Source of the DNA: Castanea sativa
Lineage: Eukaryota; Streptophyta; Magnoliopsida; Fagales; Fagaceae
Length of the DNA: 64,000 nucleotides
Assembly (NCBI RefSeq): GCF_040712315.1
Contig: NC_134013.1
Span: 88,108,001 to 88,172,000 of the forward strand
Reading direction: 5' to 3'
The position numbers were made by a program, and so were the translations under genes. Positions 50,289-61,701 of this stretch are shown here, piece by piece. The first letter of the stretch is position 1. Each line of letters begins with the position of its first letter. Under the pieces are notes generated by a model. The model saw only the letters and a program-made list of their open reading frames with translations, was not told where the DNA came from and ran no database searches.

Positions 50289-53200
50289 ATAGTATGGGAA
50301 TGTCACCTGTGTGAGAGTGTCTTTTTTTAAGTCCACGCGCTCTATCGCTGTCCGCAATTACCAAACCCGCACTTATGATCTCCATGATTGGAGCACGTGA
50401 AGCGCGTGGAACTTTTATTTATTCCAAAATCAAGTCTATCTAAATACTATAGCTTCATGACTCATGACCATAGAGCCAGCCAAGACAGAATCATCCTAGC
50501 CGTCAATTCACTTTACAGATCACTCATGATCATCATCATCATCACCCACCTCTATATGTCTTTTCCTTAATCAGTAAATCACTGTCGAACACAATATTTT
50601 TACAATATTTTTCATAACGTTAAGTTGTTATTGGCTTCATATGGATCTACCACTGATCTCGTTGTTTTAATTTATTGTTAAAAACTTGTCACTTAAGTTC
50701 TGTTGTGAAATTTTTGTGCTCGCGCTTTTAATAATTACATTTTTTTAATTAGAATTATTATAAAGGTCAAAATGTGTACTTTTATTATATTTGTTTTGTT
50801 AATTAGAAAGTTAAGACTATAATAATCCCAATTATAGCTTTTTGGTCGCGGAAATTGCGGATTAGTGGAACACTGGCCGATGTCATAAAAATATGGAGGC
50901 GGGAAAGGTTTATGAACTTGATAGTGAATATGCTTTGCACAATGACACAAATCCCTTTTTTTTTATAATTTTTTTTTCTTGAGAATAGGATATGAAAGTT
51001 ATGATTTGTCTATTATACAACTCAAAAACTAGGGTCTATAAATGAAAATAGGGGGTGGGTTGACTTAGGCTTGCAATTTAGTCCAAGTCCATGCCTTCAT
51101 GTATTGCTTAAAGTTTAAACCTTAAAACGCTTTAAAGTTTAAATAAGTTTAAACCAACTAGTATAATATGTATTTTTTTAGTTAATGTAATTTAGAGTTT
51201 TTTTTTCCTTTTATTTTAACTATCCATTTTATTAATCAATTATAATCATAATTATTGAAAATTTTCTTTTAGTTTACATATAATTATTAATTATAATCTA
51301 TAATGTTCAATTTTTTTTTATTTTTTTTTTTAACTTAGAAGCTTTGAATGTTGCTTTTACAAGTGTGATAGTGGAACTTATTGTCAATTAGGGAAGGTTT
51401 TGTGAGTGTTGAAAGAGAAATCCAATATCTGCAGCATAATTGGTCGATGTGAAACAGAAAACAACAAATGCAATTATTTCGTTGAGATATCTAAGCCTCA
51501 CTATCAAAGGATTGTTGTTTTCCCTTTTAAATCCATAGAACACTAAAAAAAGGGAGAATCGTTGTAATTTTCAACACAAAATCTTATCTTTGATACTAAA
51601 AAGAACATAACTAGAACTAAGAACCTCTCTATTGGAAGCATTTGAATATACCTGTTTTGCACTGAGCTAAGTTCTTTAAGATCTGATTTTTATGCACATG
51701 TAAATGGACTGGTTATTAAGCTGTATATAGATTTAAGATCATATCAGTGTCCAAATTTGGCTGCAAGATACAGAAATTTTAGTAGCATGAAATGATTTCC
51801 ATCATAGTTACCCAAAACTAGATGTGGCATGGGTGTAAGATATAAAAATTCTTTACATTTTTTAAAGTTTTAAAATGCTCAAAAATTTGGTAAAAGGAAT
51901 CCCCTTATATTATAGTATATGCTTCTTATCTACATTGGTGCCCCTATAATAAATGCTTCTTATCTACATAGATACCCAATCTTTTTCACACTGATGTGAT
52001 GTATGCTTTAATAAGGGAAAGAAAATCGGTGCCCAAAAAAAAAAAAGAGAAAGAAAACAAAAAAGGGAGACCAAGGTGTAAATTCAAGAAACAGTACCAA
52101 CAACTCAAAGGAGCATGTAAACATATATAAATGAGAATAATGATTAAGCAAAAAAATTTGGTAATATGGGACATCACAATATAAATATAACATCATTATT
52201 GGGCTATTACTTGAATATCGACTTTTGGGTTTCGCACATAATTATTATTCATTTCATTAATTTTTTTTTTATATATAATTTTTACAAAATTTAAAAGATT
52301 TTTCAGAATTTCTTATGTTGATTAATAAATTTGTGTTTAAAAATAGTGGAAATTAAAGTATTAAACAATCCACCGTCCAAGTATTGTAATGATGTAAATA
52401 TGTCATCTTCCAAAAGGCTGAAAATCAGGGAGATATCTAGAATATGTGAGTTTTCCTTAAAAGAAATCAGCACATGCCTAAAAAAAATTAGGAAAGAGGA
52501 AAGCAGCCAAAAATATTCTTCCATTTTATGATTTTAAGGGGCCAAAAATATTCTTGTATAGATATAATATTTGTTAGGATAAAATATATTTTGATCCTTA
52601 AAATTTGGGTGAGATTTAATATTAGTTATTCAAATTAAAAAGATGTAATTATGTCTTCTTCAATTATTTATTAGGTAACAACTGAATTCTCTCCCATCCA
52701 TCAACTACTATTCTACTACTTTTCTTGCATACATGGCAACAACTTAAAAATATAAGTCAATTTATTAACTCCAGTCATTCAACCATTAAGCCAAATTCAC
52801 TTTCTTCATTCAACAAACTAGTTAGTCGATTTTTGTTCTTGACTATTAATTGTGTCAATTTTGATCTTTAATTCTCAAAATTAAGTCAATTTTATCGTTT
52901 AAACTTCTTTCCGTTAAAATTCTTAACGTTATTATGTAACCTAACATATGGAACATGCGTTAGTTGCACACTTTATAACTGCTTTCATCAATACTATGAT
53001 CAAACATTCCAGTCAAAGTGTTAACGAATATGAGACAAATGGATGAAATTAACCTAATTTTTAGGCTCCAATGGGATGCACAATCTGAGATAGTAGATCC
53101 AGTCATCAAAGACTCTTCTTTTCCTGGTCTTGTGGAGTAGATTTCTTACACCAGTTTTTTTTTTTGGAGAAACAAACACACACACAAGAGGGGAAAAGAA

Positions 53201-54371
53201 GTTCTGTTACAAAAGCACACCATAAAAGCACAATATATTTTACTCGAGTTAAATCCGCACTATAGGTTACTTTATATCTTTTTGGAGCGTTGCTTGACTA
53301 ATAAGGGCTCACAAATAATCCCATCAAAATTTTAATAAAAAACAGTTAAACGGGTTAAATTAACTTGATTTCAAAAATTGAGGAACCAAAATTGACATAA
53401 TTTATAAATGTGAGATCAAATTAAACTGTGTTTGATAGCTGAATAAACAAATTAGGTTTAGCCTAAAAACTAAAAACACTACCATTTTTTTTTTTTTGAA
53501 ATTCAAAATACTACCATATTTAGTGCTCCAACAAAGGACAAACAATTAAGTGCAGAGAATAGTTTTTACTCTTTACAATGCAGAGGAGAAGGGGTGAAAA
53601 ATAAAAAAGTAGGAGGTGAAGCCAACAGACATACCCTTTGGCTTTAGGAGTTAGGACAGTCTCTACAGCAACAGTGAGAAAGTGATGGTAAATATTTGCA
53701 CGTTATGGCTCTCTTTCTTTCTCTCTCACATATACATATATAGGATTAGTTGGCTGCCGAGTTTCTTTCATTGTCCTATCTGCTCTTTTTCTATATCTAT
53801 GAGAGTTCACGCTTCACATGCATTTATTTCTATTTAGTATTTATCTTCCCATCCAGCTCAAAAAGATTAAAGATACAACTCAAAAGATTTTTTGCTCAAA
53901 TAACTTTCAATTCCTTTTGCTCGATATTCATTTTGCTTTTTTTTTTTTACCATTTTCTCATACAAACAAAGCAAATAGCAATACTAAACAAACACGAACA
54001 AATATTGATCCTCCTATACAATCTCTCTGCCTGTTTCCTCTAGTCCCTTTGGACCAAACTAACAAATTACATCTCAAACTTCACATCAATCTAGTAAAAT
54101 CCAAAAAAAAAAAAAAAAACTCAAAAAATTCAAAGAACACTACAATGAGAACTAGGAATATCTCTTCACTCACAGACGACGATGATCCATTTGCAAAACA
54201 AACCCAACTTCGAAATCTGCAAAACAAAGCCAACAACCTCTAGCTCCAGCTCCCATAGAATGAAATGTAAAAAAAAAAAATGAAAGAAAACCAAGCTGTC
54301 TTTTTTTTTTTTTGTGTACATAATAAATAATATAAGAGCAACTAACCCAACTCGTATTTAATTCAGAATTG

Positions 54372-56114
54372 TCACTGAGAATTTTCTGGGTCTTCATCTC
54401 CACTATCAGTAGCTTGAGGCTGCTGCTGGTGTTGTTGTTGTTGTTGTTGGTGATGATGATGATGATGATGATGATGCTCCAAAGGATGACTTTGCTGATG
54501 ATCAGAATTCATATTCAATCCACCTCTAGAGTACGCATTTAGAGCAGCCAACATTCCCAAATTTGACTCAGACACTCCTAGTCCAAGATGCTGAGAAGGT
54601 TGTTGGTGCTGTGGCATTAACATAGAACCCAATTGCAAAGGACTCCCTCTACTACTATTATTCCCTTGCTGGAATTCAAGACTACCCGGAAAATTAAGCC
54701 TCGGCATAAAATGCAATGGCGCTTGCAATGTGTTCCCACTCGTTGCTGCTGGGAAAGTCCACATGTGAGAAGATTCTGATGGGCCAGCACCAGAGGTAGC
54801 GGTGGCCACGGACGGGCCACCGCTACCGCCAGCGGTGACCGGCAGCATCCAGAACGTGCTGCCGGTACCGCTAGTTGGTGCTGGCGCCACTGCCCACATG
54901 GCAGTGGCCGGCAGGATATTCGATGGCCTAAGCAACCCCGAAGATCCTGCCGTAACAGAATCCTGTTGTTGTTGTTGTTGTTGTTGCTGCTGTTTGGATA
55001 TTTGTAAGCCAGTCTTGGAATACTTATTTGGAGACTCATCATCACCACCACCACTACCACTAGCACCACTTTCATTTGGTTGAGTATCTTCTTTGAATAG
55101 ATCTTCTCTAAACCGCTTTCTCATGTAATTCTCAGTAGAATCTCCACCTCCACCACTGTCACCACCACCACCACTCGGAAGCGCTTCTGCTATTTGATCT
55201 GCTGTCATTAGGTGCTGCTGGTGCTGTTGCTGTTGGTGTTGATGAAAGCCTAAGAAAGCTGGGTGAGCAAACCCTTCTTCGTGGTAAGGATGGTGGGCAA
55301 GAGCCAAAGCGCCATGAAATGAATGAGGAGCTGATTTTGAAGGAGGAGCTGAGAGAGTAGAGCCACTGCTACGAAGCGAGACGTTGAGAGTGGAAAAATT
55401 TGCTGGGATTGTACCGGTACCTGTTGCGGTGATAATTGCCGGTTCAGCTTGTTGTAACAGCCACTCAATGGTTTCGCCATCGGACTTGTGGCCTAATTCT
55501 CTCGTCAATTGGAAGACTCTCGCCGCACAGGTGGCTGGCATTCGGATACGGCGGCCTCTGCCATCTACTTTCGTGTGCCGGTCTTTTGTGGATCGCTTGG
55601 CTGTTGGTGTTATGGTTGTTGTAACGGCTGTTGTTGTCGTCGCAGTGGCGGTCGTAGCAATTGTTGCAATTGTCAATTGTTGTTGTTGTTGTTGTTGAGG
55701 CTGTTGTGATGGAGATGGGTTCTTTTTTATGGAGTCGAGTAAAGGAACGGATCGGGTCGAGGGGTGTGAGTCGGATCTGGTGGCGATGGCGAGAGAAGCG
55801 TCTATGGAGGTGGAAGTGGAGGAGGAAGAAGAGGAAGGGGAGGAGGAGGAAGTGGATAGAGAGGAAGAGGAGGAAGAGGCAGCACCGTGAGTTGTGGAGG
55901 TAAGGCCAGCTTGGATGGAGATTGAGCCCATGAAGGGTGGTCCTCCTGATCTGCCATCAAAAGATATTGGAAGATGAGAGGAGGACTGGTTTTGGTGGAG
56001 GTGGTGTTGGTGTTGGTGTTGGTGTTGGTTTTGATTGTGGTTGTGGTGGTGGTGGTGATGGTGGTGAGGGGTGTTGTTGTTTTGTTTGTTGGTTTGCAAA
56101 TCTGTTAGTTCCAT
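54372..56114 (-). CDS. TCP8: Class I TCP transcription factor, TCP8 type
   Basis: Nuclear DNA-binding regulator of growth and immunity-related genes; class I TCPs bind GTGGGNCC-like sites. Single exon on the minus strand, 580 residues. The basic helix-loop-helix TCP domain is at about 173-231 ([20 protein letters not shown], then [20 protein letters not shown]), followed by [23 protein letters not shown]8-type marks are '[20 protein letters not shown]', '[20 protein letters not shown]', 'GSPLQLGS' and '[11 protein letters not shown]'. The N-terminus has His/Asn/Gln runs and a long Ser-rich tract. The C-terminus has a polyHis-polyGln stretch, and two more Gln runs lie inside. The protein is longer than Arabidopsis TCP8, mainly through these low-complexity tracts. 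Plus-strand ORFs over 54.8-56.2 kb are shadows of the repeats. Confidence 0.95.
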   Translation of the reverse strand: MELTDLQTNKQNNNTPHHHHHHHHNHNQNQHQHQHQHHLHQNQSSSHLPISFDGRSGGPPFMGSISIQAGLTSTTHGAASSSSSSLSTSSSSPSSSSSSTSTSIDASLAIATRSDSHPSTRSVPLLDSIKKNPSPSQQPQQQQQQQLTIATIATTATATTTTAVTTTITPTAKRSTKDRHTKVDGRGRRIRMPATCAARVFQLTRELGHKSDGETIEWLLQQAEPAIITATGTGTIPANFSTLNVSLRSSGSTLSAPPSKSAPHSFHGALALAHHPYHEEGFAHPAFLGFHQHQQQQHQQHLMTADQIAEALPSGGGGDSGGGGDSTENYMRKRFREDLFKEDTQPNESGASGSGGGDDESPNKYSKTGLQISKQQQQQQQQQQDSVTAGSSGLLRPSNILPATAMWAVAPAPTSGTGSTFWMLPVTAGGSGGPSVATATSGAGPSESSHMWTFPAATSGNTLQAPLHFMPRLNFPGSLEFQQGNNSSRGSPLQLGSMLMPQHQQPSQHLGLGVSESNLGMLAALNAYSRGGLNMNSDHQQSHPLEHHHHHHHHHQQQQQQHQQQPQATDSGDEDPENSQ

Positions 56115-58925
56115 TTGGTGGGGATGTGGGGGAGTGGGGGATAAGGGGTGGGGTTTGATGGGTCTTCCCTTTTTTTTGTTGGGTTCAAGTGTGATTCATC
56201 AACACCATCTATCTTTCTTTGTTTCTCTTAACTCAATAAACCTATTGTTTAGAGAGAGAGAAAGAAAAAAGGGTCATAAATTTTTTTGCAGGGTTTGGAG
56301 TTTGGACCTTACTAGGACTAAGAGTTTGTGGGGTTCTTTCTTGGTTTGTGATTGACTGTTGTCTTCCTGAGCTGCAAGAGAGAGAAAGAGTAGGTTAAGT
56401 AATAAGAGACTTTAGAGAGAGAGAGATAGAGAAGCAGATGGGGACCTTGGAGAGGAAAAAGCAGCAGAAGCCAGAAGCCCACTCGTGGGGTCTCGTAAAA
56501 GGAATGTCAAAAATTGGCCTTTGTTTGTTTTCACAACACAAAATATACTATTTACTACCCTAGTAAAAACCCAGTAGAGAAAAGTAGAAAACTTGTTGAA
56601 GCACTTTTTTTAGTTCGTACATGTATAATCCAGAAACTCATCTATGAAAACCCAAACTTGTCCTGCAATGCTTTTTGACCGAAGTGGTCTGAAAGCTCTT
56701 GAATTGGGGTCAATATTGTCTTCTAAGTTACATGGAGTGCCCCAACTTACAAAAATAGATGTTCATGACTTCATGTCCAGAAAAAAAAAATGACCTTAAA
56801 AATTTCAAAAAAACATACTGCAATTTTTTACAGTGGCTACTCTCTCTTTCACATGCTGTGGTGCAACAGTTTTTCTTTTTGGAGTCCATAATATACAGAA
56901 TTTTTCCTATTCTCTTCGTGTAGAAACCCTAGTCCATAAGCATTGCGGTAAACTTCGAAATTTTTTTTTTTTAAAAGATAATTACAATATATTACTAATT
57001 TCGCAATTCGAACTCTTTATCCTTTAAACTTCTAAGTACTTTGTGCATTAGGAAATGTTAATTCATCTACAAGGGCTTTAGTAGTAAACTTTAAAGTTTG
57101 AACAGTGACTAACTAATGCTAATTAGTTATGTAAATTAAGGTTAAAAAATGTGATTAAAGAACTGGATTTTGCTTGTGAGAGTAGTGGCTTTTTGGTAAA
57201 TATATGAGTCCAGAGTAGCAATCAGCTAGACAGCACAGGTGAGAGAATCAGATAAAGCATCTAATGCAGTAGTACAGCTCATCCCAACCCAACCCCACAC
57301 TGTTTTTGTTGTTTCTCTTTTTCTAATTTTTCACAATTTTTTATTTTCAAAATTTTTTTTCTTTTGGGTTGTAGTCAACTGGGGCACCCTTTGCTTTTGT
57401 TTATTGGAGGATTTGGGATTTGTGAGGACTCTATTGCCCTTTGCTCACTGATTTTAATAATCACACGTTTCACAAATTTTTATCAACTTGGCTAATGAGA
57501 CAAAATGTGCCATGTAAAATGGAAGCAAGAAGCCAAAAGTGCCAGAAAATTTGTGGAAATAATTTTTGTTAACTACATTGCCAGGACCATTGGAAATAGT
57601 TAAAAGGGTGCAAAGATCAATTATGCCAAAGAAATAGTCAAATGTATTAGAAGGGGTTTTGAATTTGACAATAGAGTTTGTTGATAAAAATATTTCTTAC
57701 AATCTTTGATATGGCAATGGCATGTTATGATTCAGCTACATAAGTTGTACTATGCTGTAACTCATGTTCATTATGAGGTGTCTTATCTAGACGAATGAGA
57801 TTATCCTATGAGCTTTCGTGTTAATTGTTATGAATGAATAGCTTAGACATTAAAATTAAGAAAGTGAAATTGAACATGCGCACAAAATTAGATAACTAAT
57901 AGAAACTAATTTGAATTCAGTTTGGATTACAATTGTGCTTTGACTTTAATATAATATATATGATAGGAACTTTAAAGTGATGTCTGTAATTGACTCAAGT
58001 GAAAACGATGCTTCTCAAATCACAGTAGTTCATGTTAAAAATTATGAAAAATACACTTATGGGGTATCTGAGTTGGAGGTTCATTAGTCTTAGGTTCAAT
58101 TCACCACACTATTGGTTTATGAGATTTTCAAAGTATATTGTGGGAAAGGGGTGGAATGGTCTGGCCAATGGCTAAGACACCACTTTTTTATATCCAAAAC
58201 AATTGTCGTGAAAAATGTTGTGTCTCTAACATAACTCTTAATTCAAAAAGAAAGATAGCTAATTACCTATATTTAACTCAAATATGCAAACAAGCTAGAT
58301 TTCTTATTGTATGGATGGTTCTTGCATCTTCTGGGGAAGATAACAACTGAATTAACAAGTTTTATTTTAAATGTTTTAGACATTTCTAAGTCTTGCTTAT
58401 TCTTATTTTTTTATACAAGATATAAATTATACTTTAGCCTAATCTAAATGTATATGTATGTGAAACTCCCTCTTGAAAATTTGAACCCTAACCCTCCCTC
58501 TCGCCCCCCTCCCCCAACATTCCACAAGCACTTATACTTCTTGCTTTAAGTCTCTTCTCTTGAAGAAGTTCAATTCTTTCTATATTTTTACACTGTCCTT
58601 CAATAATAGGTCCTAATGCAACTTAAACTCTTCAAGAATTTGTTTGTTAACTTTAGAAAATGTTTAACAAAGGAAAATATATATTAGTTTTTAAGATATA
58701 TATAAAGGTTAGAATATGTTTAACTTCTAAAAAATACCTTTTAAAAAAACTTCTAAAAATTTATTCGTGATGGAAAATTTCCCAAGTTTCAATGTGTTTG
58801 GAACTAGAGTGTATTTTTTCCAATTAATTTAAGAAAAAAAGCGTAGCCCATACATAGGCATAAATATTCTCTATTCATAAACATTTTGCTTCCTAATACT
58901 TCAAAGCCTTCAAGGCACAAGTAGT
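56115..58925. other. TCP8 upstream region and intergenic DNA
   Basis: The first few hundred bases (56115-56600) hold GA-rich tracts such as 56250-56265 and 56360-56430, likely the 5' leader and promoter of TCP8. A weak SINE-like stretch (GTATCTGAGTTGGAGG then AGGTTCAATTC) lies near 58060-58110 on the plus strand. No gene is supported. Confidence 0.5.
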
Positions 58926-58934
58926 TTCATTTGT

Positions 58935-60177
58935 GAGTCTTTTGGGTAAATATTGCTAAAAGTGAAGTTTTTTGGGGTTATAGTCACTGTTCGAAGTTAT
59001 TTGAGGAAATGAGGAGAGAGAGTGAATTTCGGCAACAGTGTTGCCGAAATTCGAAGAAAAGTATGAGAGAGAAAATTAAAAGTGAGGAGAGAGAAATTTT
59101 GGAATTTCGGCAACAGTGTTGCCGAAATTCCTTCTGCCCAAACCCTGCCCGCTTCACTGAGTGCCCGTGCGCGTGAGTGCCCAAAAGGAAAAAATAAAAA
59201 AGGTTTGTGGCAATCCCATTGCCGGAAATGGAGGGAAAAGAAGAAAAAAAAAAGAATTACGGCAATGAGATTGCCGAAATAGGGGGGAAAAAAAAAGAAA
59301 AAAAAAAGTGGCCATGTAGTGCCGAAATAGGAGGGAAAGAAAAAAAAAAGTGGCCATGTAGTGCCGAAATAGGAAAAAAAAAAAAAGAGGAAAATTGGCA
59401 ATGGGTTGCCGAAATAGGGGGGGAAGAAAAAAAAAAAAAAAAGGAAATGTGGCAAATAAGAGCCAAAAGGAAAGCAATACACAACTCTTTTTAAAGGAAA
59501 GCAAGCGTGGCACTACCCCAGCTATATTGCCCAGCTACACCAAAGTCCGCTAACAACCTGAAAAAGCAGCAATGCAATTTATTTTGGCTCTTATTTCCAA
59601 ATAGTAAAGCCAAGACCTGGAACATGTATGCCCTAGTATTTCCTTATTTGCCACATTTCCTTTTTTTTTTTTTTTTTTCTTCCCCCCTATTTCGGCAACC
59701 CCATTGCCAATTTTCCTCTTTTTTTTTTTTTTTTTCTTTCCCCTCTATTTCGGCAACCCCATTGCCAATTTTACTTTTTTTTTTCCTATTTCGGCACTAC
59801 ATGGCCACTTTTTTCTTTTTTCTTTCCCCCCTATTTCGGCAATCCCATTGCCGTAATTCTTTTTTTTTTTCTTCTTTTCCCTCCATTTTCGACAATGGGA
59901 TTGCCACAAACCTTTTTTATTTTTTCCTTTTGGGCACTCACGCGCATGGGCACTCAGTGAAGCGGGCAGGATTTGGGCAGAAGGAATTTCGGCAACACTG
60001 TTGCCGAAATTCCAAAATTTCTCTCTCCTCACTTTTAATTTTCTCTCTCATACTTTTCTTCGAATTTCGGCAACACTGTTGCCGAAATTCACTCTCACCT
60101 CATTTCCCCAAATAACTTCGAACAGTGACTATAACCTCAAAAAACTTCACTTTTAACAATATTTACCCAAAAGACTC
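58935..60177. mobile_element. Fold-back Mutator-like element with 9-bp target duplication
   Basis: Two long inverted arms (58935-59460 and 59643-60177) match nearly base for base, surrounding a 182-bp loop (59461-59642). The outer ends are GAGTCTTTTGGGTAAATATTG and its inverse. Both sides carry TTCATTTGT (58926-58934 and 60178-60186), the 9-bp duplication typical of Mutator-like elements. There is no transposase. Each arm contains two 29-base palindromes (GAATTTCGGCAACA, one base, then its inverse) and several smaller GGCAAT...ATTGCC hairpins separated by A/G-rich runs. Long ORFs across the arms are artefacts. A transcript would fold into a duplex of about 500 bp. Confidence 0.88.
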
Positions 60178-60186
60178 TTCATTTGT

Positions 60187-61193
60187 GCTTTAAAAAAAAA
60201 AAATACAAAAGTCACAAAAACATTTTTATATGTGCTCTTGCTTTGGAGATTATTGATTTCCAAGATTTGAAAATTTCTTAAACAAACAAGTGAATAACAT
60301 TTCCATGGATTCATTTTAGTTTAATTAATGAATAAAAGCATAAGACATAAATAAATTGTCTTATAATATACCATTTTATTGAAAAGAAAAGAAAAAGTTC
60401 ATAACTTTGTTATGGAATAGTAGTTAATCACTTAAACTTCTTTAAGGGAAAAGCTAGGAAAGTAAGGACTTATTGGTATTTTGAAAAGAAATTTAAAAAA
60501 GTCCTAGCATAGACGTATTTCAATATTAAATTGGAGAGTATGACTTATTCGTACCCCAAAATTAAAATTAATAATGAAAAAAAAAATCTGTACAAATGTT
60601 TTTCTGCAATGTCGTGAAAACCGTACTAACATTATTCCAAAATTGGGCATTGGAGTGAAGTGTGGCCTACCGGTTTATTGGATTTGGATCCTTTTGGCAT
60701 ACAATTCTGGATTTTCATGTCACACACAATCAAATTTCCTGTTCATTACAATATCAACAGTGACAATTAAAAATATCTATATCAACGGTGTTGGTTGTGG
60801 GGAAAAAAATTAGGAAAAATATAAATACACACTTAGTGGGATAAAAGATTTTAATTCTAACCGTATTTATTTATTATTTATGGAGTAAAAATCTCACGTC
60901 TCACTCTTAATATTTTTTTTAATAAAATTATTTTTGTAGCATTTTATGTATCCTATTTATTTTTTTATTTTAAATTTTTTAGTTACTTTATAAGTAAAAC
61001 AAAAAACAAAAAGTTTTGTGACTTGCTACTATTGGTAGAGTAGTATAAAGTGGATGAATCAGGGTGTGATATAGGATTTTATTAGTATTTATATACATTT
61101 TTTGATGAATATTAGTATTTATATACATGAAAAATGGCACTAGCAGATAAATAATTTTAGTTGTCATTGTCAATTCATTTTCCTTACGTATGA

Positions 61194-61224
<31 letters not shown>

Positions 61225-61652
61225 AATAATAGTGAAGTTAACACAACAATCACAATAAAGTTTTCATCAATCAAACGTATAACAAAAAAAAATCCCCAAA
61301 TGACACCTTCTAGGCTATGAACAAAATGACCATCTTCCTCTTTAAATTTGCATCAATGCACCTAATAGGTAATTACTTGACAACCCTAGTAGAATATTCT
61401 ATTTTTCTTTTAAAAATTATTCATACCCAAATTATAGACATTTTTTTAAAGAGTTTCAACCTATGACGTCCACTCCTAATAATAGCTCTTAATCATTAGA
61501 CCAAAACACCAATCAATTTTTTGTGTAGGCGAGAATTGAACCCTAGATCTCTTATTCAACTATCAGAAATTTTACCTGTTAAGTTAACTGGAACCTACTT
61601 TTAACTTAGACATAATTACACTCCACTTTGAGGTTTGTATAAAAGAGTAGTA

Positions 61653-61701
<49 letters not shown>

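Larger units (their letters stand above)
48304..54371. other. Intergenic between EI24 and TCP8
   Basis: No supported gene over 6 kb. Holds two copies of repeat family R2 (48940-49150 and 50020-50288), a SINE remnant (49640-49793) and AT-rich filler. Diverged inverted motifs near 52560-53430 ('TTTTGATCCTTAAAATTTGG', 'CCAAAATTGACATAATTTA') suggest an old transposon whose ends I could not define. Confidence 0.5.

Noticed and set aside
54802..56158. Plus-strand ORFs opposite the TCP gene (Cys-rich, Val/Gly-rich)
   Set aside because: Antisense shadows of the Gln, His and Ser codon repeats.
59082..60115. Several long ORFs on both strands (Lys/Glu-rich or Phe-rich products)
   Set aside because: They are translations of the fold-back element's A/G-rich arms and appear in mirror pairs on the two strands.
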